In this document: positions 15,508-19,144 of the stretch, in pieces
How the letters are laid out: every line of letters begins with the position of its first letter
Numbering within the stretch: the stretch's first letter is position 1
Assembly: GCA_002331255.1 (NCBI GenBank)
Contig: DCZD01000012.1
Coordinates: 35,269 to 54,412 of the forward strand
DNA from: Acidimicrobiaceae bacterium UBA2093
Lineage (GTDB): Bacteria > Actinomycetota > Acidimicrobiia > Acidimicrobiales > Ilumatobacteraceae
Direction: 5' to 3'
DNA: 19,144 nucleotides
Translations under genes and position numbers: made by a program
Notes under the pieces: generated by a model
Database searches by the model: none
Told to the model about the DNA's origin: nothing
Seen by the model: only the letters and a program-made list of their open reading frames with translations

Positions 15508-15753
15508 ATGGAGCTTCTGTGCGGATTGGTCAATCTGTATATCCTTGCAATTATTGGTCGCGCGATTCTCTCGTGGTTTCCGCTCGATCCTCGCGGGCCA
15601 CTCGCCGGTGTCGCCGGATTTCTGATTCGTATCACCGAGCCGGTGTTCGCACCTGTTCGTCGAGCGATGCCGAACATGGGGCCGTTCGACTTGACACCGC
15701 TCATCGTCCTCATCGGATTACAGCTTCTTTCGCGCATCCTTCTGGGGTGCTGA
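15508..15753 (+). CDS. yggT: YggT family membrane protein (YlmG)
   Basis: An 81-residue, two-helix membrane protein. Helix 1 is near the N-terminus (LVNLYILAIIGRAILSWF), helix 2 near the C-terminus (LTPLIVLIGLQLLSRILLG). The conserved middle ITEPVFAPVRRAMPNMGPFDLTP matches the YggT/YlmG pattern (iteP...p.Rr.iP...g..D.sP). Its exact function is unsettled; in dcw clusters it follows sepF and is linked to division or membrane organisation. It starts 13 bases after sepF, without a clear ribosome site. divIVA, the common next gene in actinobacteria and firmicutes, is absent, and ileS follows directly. Confidence 0.9.
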   Translation: MELLCGLVNLYILAIIGRAILSWFPLDPRGPLAGVAGFLIRITEPVFAPVRRAMPNMGPFDLTPLIVLIGLQLLSRILLGC

Positions 15754-15767
15754 GCCGTTTGCGGCTC
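15752..15767 (+). promoter_or_regulatory. Hairpin at the yggT stop, before ileS
   Basis: GAGCCG (15752-15757) and CGGCTC (15762-15767) form a perfect 6-pair stem with loop TTTG, starting inside the yggT TGA. It lies 14 bases before the ileS GTG. No T-run follows, so simple termination is unlikely. The 28-base gap is far too short for a T-box leader. Confidence 0.35.
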
Positions 15768-15781
15768 TACGCTTTCACGCC

Positions 15782-18700
15782 GTGACCTACCCCCACGTCG
15801 ATCCGCAGCCCAACTTTCCTGCGCTTGAACTCGACGTGCTTGCTCGGTGGGAGCGAGATGGCACCTTTGCGCGCAGTATCGAAGCGCGTGCGGCCGGCGA
15901 CGACGGCCAGAACGAGTTTGTTTTCTACGACGGCCCACCATTCGCCAATGGTCTGCCGCACTACGGACATTTGCTCACGGGTTTCGTAAAAGACGCTGTT
16001 CCGCGCTATCAAACCATGCGCGGTCGCAAAGTCGAACGACGCTTCGGATGGGATTGTCACGGCCTGCCCGCTGAAGTGGAAGCTGAAAAAGAACTTGGCA
16101 TCTCGGGTCATCCGGAGATCACCGAATTTGGCATCGCCCGTTTCAACGAGTCCTGTCGCACGAGCGTTTTGCGGTACACCGATGAATGGCAGCGATATGT
16201 CACCCGCCAGGCACGTTGGGTCGACTTTGAAAACGACTACAAGACACTCGATGTGTCCTACATGGAGAGTGTCATGTGGGCGTTCAAGACTTTGTGGGAT
16301 AAAGGACTCGTTTACGAAGGTTTCCGTGTTCTCGCTTATTGCTGGCGCTGCGAGACACCCCTTTCAAACACCGAAACACGCATGGACGACGTGTATCGCG
16401 ACCGGCAAGACCCTGCGCTCACCGTGTGGTTCACGCTCGAGGGTGGAGAACGGATCCTTGCGTGGACGACAACTCCTTGGACGTTGCCCTCCAACTTGGC
16501 GCTCGCAGTGGGGCCCGAGATCGAGTATGCCGTGCTGGCCGACGACGCCGGGCAGAGGTACATCGTCGCCGACGCGCGGCGCGCTGCGTATGAGAAGGAG
16601 TTCGCTGAACTAAAGGTCGTCGACACGGTGCTTGGGCGCGACTTGGTGGGTCGCCGCTACACGCCAATGTTTGACTTCTTCGCTGATACCGACAATGCCT
16701 TCCAGGTGCTTGCTGCAGACTTTGTCACAACCGAAGACGGAACCGGAGTCGTGCACATGGCGCCTGGTTTTGGCGAAGATGACCAAGTTGCATGCAATGC
16801 CGCAGGAATTCCGACGCTGTGCCCGATGGATGAACACGGTTGCTACACGGCAGAAATTGCTCCGTGGGCGGGGCGCCATGTGTTCGATGCCAACACCGAC
16901 ATTATTCGGCACCTCAAAGAACGAAGTGTGGTCGTGCGCCACGATTCGTACGATCACCCGTATCCGCACTGTTGGCGTTGCGCGCAGCCACTCGTGTACC
17001 GGGCCATCTCTTCATGGTTCGTCCAAGTCACCGCGTTCAAGGACCGCATGGTCGAATTGAACCAGCAGATTCGCTGGGTGCCCGAGCACATCAAAGAGGG
17101 CAGTTTCGGTAAGTGGATCGCCAACGCTCGTGACTGGTCAATCAGTCGCAATCGTTTCTGGGGCTCACCGATTCCAGTGTGGAAGAGCGATGATCCGCAG
17201 TATCCGCGCATCGACGTCTACGGAAGCATCGCCGACCTAGAGAGAGACTTTGGCGTCGCAGTGAATGATCTTCACCGTCCTTCTATCGACGACCTCGTTC
17301 GCGACAATCCGGACGACCCGACGGGGAAGTCGAAGATGCGTCGTGTTCCAGAGGTGCTCGACTGTTGGTTCGAGAGCGGCTCTATGCCCTTCGCACAGGT
17401 GCATTATCCGTTTGAAAATCGTGAATGGTTCGAGAGCCACTACCCAGGGGACTTCATCGTGGAGTACATCGGCCAGACGCGTGGCTGGTTCTACACACTT
17501 CATGTCTTGGCAACGGCACTCTTTGACCGTCCTGCCTTCTCAACGTGCGTCAGTCACGGCATCGTCCTCGGCGATGACGGCCAAAAGATGTCGAAGAGTT
17601 TGCGCAACTACCCAGACCCGATGGTCATCTTCGATACGTATGGCTCAGATGCAATGCGTTGGTATCTGTTGTCGTCGTCCATCCTCCGTGGCGCCGACTT
17701 CTCGGTTACTGAACAAGGCATACGTGAGACAGTGCGCCAGGTGCTGCTTCCACTGTGGAACTCGTGGTATTTCCTCTCGCTGTACGCAAACGCCGAAGGC
17801 ATGACCGGGACAGAGCGTTTCGACAGCACCAATGTTCTGGACAGGTATGTGATTTCGAAACTGGGCGTGCTCGTTGACGACATGACGCAAACACTCGACA
17901 ATTACGATCTCTTCGAGGCATGCCAGCGCATGCGCGGGTTCCTTGATGTCCTCACCAATTGGTACATCCGGCGAAGCCGGGATCGTTTCTGGTCGGGCGA
18001 CCGCGACGCCGTTGACACCTTACACAGTGTCCTGTCCATAGTCGTTCGGCTCTCAGCGCCACTACTACCTCTTGTATCGGACGAGATTCACTCTGGACTT
18101 GGTGGAGATTCGTCGAGCGTTCATCTCGCCGACTGGCCGAGTGCTCAGAATCTTCCAAAGGATGTACAACTGGTTTCATCGATGGATCTCGTTCGCTCAG
18201 TGTGTTCCGCCGCGTTGTCTGTGCGGAAGTCCAATGACCGGCGGGTACGTCAGCCGCTCAGCTCGCTCACAGTTGCATCTGCAAACGCTTCAAGTCTGTC
18301 CGCCTACATCGACATCATCGCAGACGAAGTGAATGTGAAAAATGTGTTGTTGTCAGATGACGTCGATGCCGTCGCGCGCCATGAACTGCAGGTTGTACCG
18401 GCAGCAGTCGGACCTCGACTTGGCAAGAAGACACAACAAGTGATTGGGGCGGTAAAGAAGGGAGAGTGGGCGCGAGAGGGTGACGAGATTGTCGTTGCAG
18501 GAGAGCGCTTGCAGCCAGGCGAGTACTCATTGCGACTTGTCGCCGATTCATCAACTGCAAGCGCTGCTCTTGATGATGGAAATGGTGTCGTGTTGCTCGA
18601 CATAGAGCTCACTCCGGATCTCGAAGCTGAAGGGCAAGCTCGCGACGTGATTCGCGCCATCCAACAGGCTCGTCGGGATGCCCAATTAGCGGTGACGGAT

Positions 18701-18874
18701 CGCATCACGTTGATGCTGGGGGTCGCTGATGACTTGAGAGGTCGACTCGAGCCATTTGTCGAGATGATCTGTTCTGAAACGCTCGCAATGACTGTGGTTT
18801 GGGATGCTTTGGTTCATCGCGACACTGCCATCGACGGTGCAGAGATTGCCGTGAAGGTCTCGCCGATCGCGTGA
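15782..18874 (+). CDS. ileS: Isoleucyl-tRNA synthetase, eukaryote-like type (IleS2)
   Basis: A 1030-residue class I aminoacyl-tRNA synthetase charging tRNA-Ile. The HIGH motif is HYGH at 60-63 within PPFANGLPHYGHLLTGFVKD, and KMSKS is at 602-606 followed by LRNYPDP. The editing domain shows AWTTTPWTLPSNLAL and VVHMAPGFGEDDQV, and two CWRC motifs flank it. The catalytic core, GWDCHGLPAEVEAE and YTDEWQRYVTRQARWVDF match the long IleS2 type seen in mycobacteria and other actinobacteria, which is often less sensitive to mupirocin. The start is GTG 15782 with no ribosome site. This gives the N-terminal length expected (YPHVDPQPNFPALE before the core). It follows yggT by 28 bases, without the divIVA often found between. 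Confidence 0.97.
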   Translation: MTYPHVDPQPNFPALELDVLARWERDGTFARSIEARAAGDDGQNEFVFYDGPPFANGLPHYGHLLTGFVKDAVPRYQTMRGRKVERRFGWDCHGLPAEVEAEKELGISGHPEITEFGIARFNESCRTSVLRYTDEWQRYVTRQARWVDFENDYKTLDVSYMESVMWAFKTLWDKGLVYEGFRVLAYCWRCETPLSNTETRMDDVYRDRQDPALTVWFTLEGGERILAWTTTPWTLPSNLALAVGPEIEYAVLADDAGQRYIVADARRAAYEKEFAELKVVDTVLGRDLVGRRYTPMFDFFADTDNAFQVLAADFVTTEDGTGVVHMAPGFGEDDQVACNAAGIPTLCPMDEHGCYTAEIAPWAGRHVFDANTDIIRHLKERSVVVRHDSYDHPYPHCWRCAQPLVYRAISSWFVQVTAFKDRMVELNQQIRWVPEHIKEGSFGKWIANARDWSISRNRFWGSPIPVWKSDDPQYPRIDVYGSIADLERDFGVAVNDLHRPSIDDLVRDNPDDPTGKSKMRRVPEVLDCWFESGSMPFAQVHYPFENREWFESHYPGDFIVEYIGQTRGWFYTLHVLATALFDRPAFSTCVSHGIVLGDDGQKMSKSLRNYPDPMVIFDTYGSDAMRWYLLSSSILRGADFSVTEQGIRETVRQVLLPLWNSWYFLSLYANAEGMTGTERFDSTNVLDRYVISKLGVLVDDMTQTLDNYDLFEACQRMRGFLDVLTNWYIRRSRDRFWSGDRDAVDTLHSVLSIVVRLSAPLLPLVSDEIHSGLGGDSSSVHLADWPSAQNLPKDVQLVSSMDLVRSVCSAALSVRKSNDRRVRQPLSSLTVASANASSLSAYIDIIADEVNVKNVLLSDDVDAVARHELQVVPAAVGPRLGKKTQQVIGAVKKGEWAREGDEIVVAGERLQPGEYSLRLVADSSTASAALDDGNGVVLLDIELTPDLEAEGQARDVIRAIQQARRDAQLAVTDRITLMLGVADDLRGRLEPFVEMICSETLAMTVVWDALVHRDTAIDGAEIAVKVSPIA

Positions 18875-18895
18875 CGCAGGCTCGGGAGGTCCTCA

Positions 18896-18912
18896 TCTGC
18901 GGCACCGCCAGA
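18896..18912 (+). terminator. Possible weak terminator or hairpin after ileS
   Basis: tctgcgg and ccgccaga form a GC-rich stem around CA with one bulge, 21 bases after the ileS stop. There is no T-run, so intrinsic termination is doubtful. It marks the boundary before the next promoter-like element. Confidence 0.25.
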
Positions 18913-18968
18913 AAGCATGACATTTGAGGGTCCTCGCGGTGGGTCCGCTGAGTTCTGGTCAGACCGGC

Positions 18969-18974
18969 TAGCCT
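18969..18974 (+). promoter_or_regulatory. Possible -10 element of the last gene
   Basis: TAGCCT in the 155-base gap after ileS matches the element before sepF, including the next base G. Transcription from here would give a leader of about 50 bases with a good ribosome site before ATG 19030. No clear -35 is seen; an imperfect inverted repeat (tctggtcagacc) lies just upstream. Confidence 0.4.
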
Positions 18975-19018
18975 GCCCGACCCAAGAAAGCGTTCGTCGA
19001 CCTGACCCTCGCTCACCC

Positions 19019-19023
19019 GGGAG
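19019..19023 (+). promoter_or_regulatory. Ribosome binding site of the last gene
   Basis: GGGAG lies 6 bases before ATG 19030. This supports the start of the truncated Lys-rich gene. Confidence 0.6.
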
Positions 19024-19029
19024 ACCACC

Positions 19030-19144
19030 ATGGCAGCCAAGAAGAAATCGACCACTACGGCCAAGAAATCGGCCACGAAGCCCGCCAAGAAAACAGCCAC
19101 GAAGGCCGGCAAGCAATCGGTAAAGAAGCCTGTCAAGAAGGCCG
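19030..19144 (+). CDS. Lys/Ala-rich protein, N-terminus only; probably DksA/TraR-like regulator
   Basis: The frame opens at ATG 19030 and runs off the window after 38 codons. The visible part is built from Lys, Ala, Thr, Ser and Pro with repeated KK pairs (AKKSATKPAKKTATKAGKQ), a histone H1-like, disordered, DNA- or RNA-binding type of tail. No folded domain is reached. In many actinobacteria ileS is followed by a DksA/TraR-type zinc-finger protein whose N-terminus is Lys/Ala-rich, then lspA, so that is my best guess from context. A histone-like or HU-type protein with such a tail is the alternative. It has a ribosome site and a possible promoter of its own. Confidence 0.7.
   Translation, partial: MAAKKKSTTTAKKSATKPAKKTATKAGKQSVKKPVKKA

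Noticed and set aside
15754..15781. T-box riboswitch before ileS
   Set aside because: The 28-base gap cannot hold a T-box; only a short hairpin is present.
18705..19136. Minus-strand open frames over the end of ileS and the Lys-rich gene
   Set aside because: They arise as the complement of Lys-rich AAG codons; products are repetitive and the + strand gene has a proper ribosome site.

Overview
The window is a 19 kb piece of a division and cell wall (dcw) cluster. Every gene I can support lies on the + strand, and coding density is very high. The content points to an actinobacterium. There is no ftsA between ftsQ and ftsZ. sepF and yggT follow ftsZ. The MurE carries the meso-diaminopimelate (DNPR) motif. 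IleS is the long, eukaryote-like type and reads like mycobacterial IleS. The moderate-to-high GC and the -10-like TAGCCT elements agree with this. I would guess class Acidimicrobiia (the Ilumatobacter / freshwater acIV type), but that is inference and no marker here proves it.

Layout. Positions 1-4546 hold the 3' part of rsmH, an ftsL-type gene, ftsI (transpeptidase) and murE. Positions 4543-8158 hold mraY, murD and ftsW, chained by 4-base ATGA overlaps. Positions 8206-11778 hold one unbroken reading frame coding for a MurG-MurC-MurB triple fusion of about 1190 residues. This is the most unusual feature of the window. ftsQ (11775-12935) overlaps its end. A 134-base gap then leads to ftsZ (13070-14164), followed by yggS, sepF, yggT and ileS (15782-18874). 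A Lys/Ala-rich protein, probably the N-terminus of a DksA/TraR-like regulator, starts at 19030 and runs off the end.

How it works together. MurB and MurC make UDP-MurNAc-L-Ala. MurD and MurE add D-Glu and the third residue. MraY puts the precursor on the lipid carrier and MurG adds GlcNAc to give lipid II. FtsW and FtsI polymerise and cross-link it at the septum. FtsL, FtsQ, FtsZ and SepF build and anchor the divisome. murF is not in its usual slot between murE and mraY and must lie elsewhere. pgeF/ylmD and divIVA, common neighbours of yggS and yggT, are also absent.

No gene-free stretch exceeds about 160 bases. Most of the few non-overlapping junctions contain an inverted repeat. The clearest is a pair of hairpins between ftsW and the murG-murC-murB fusion. 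I found no mobile elements, CRISPR arrays, rRNA or tRNA.
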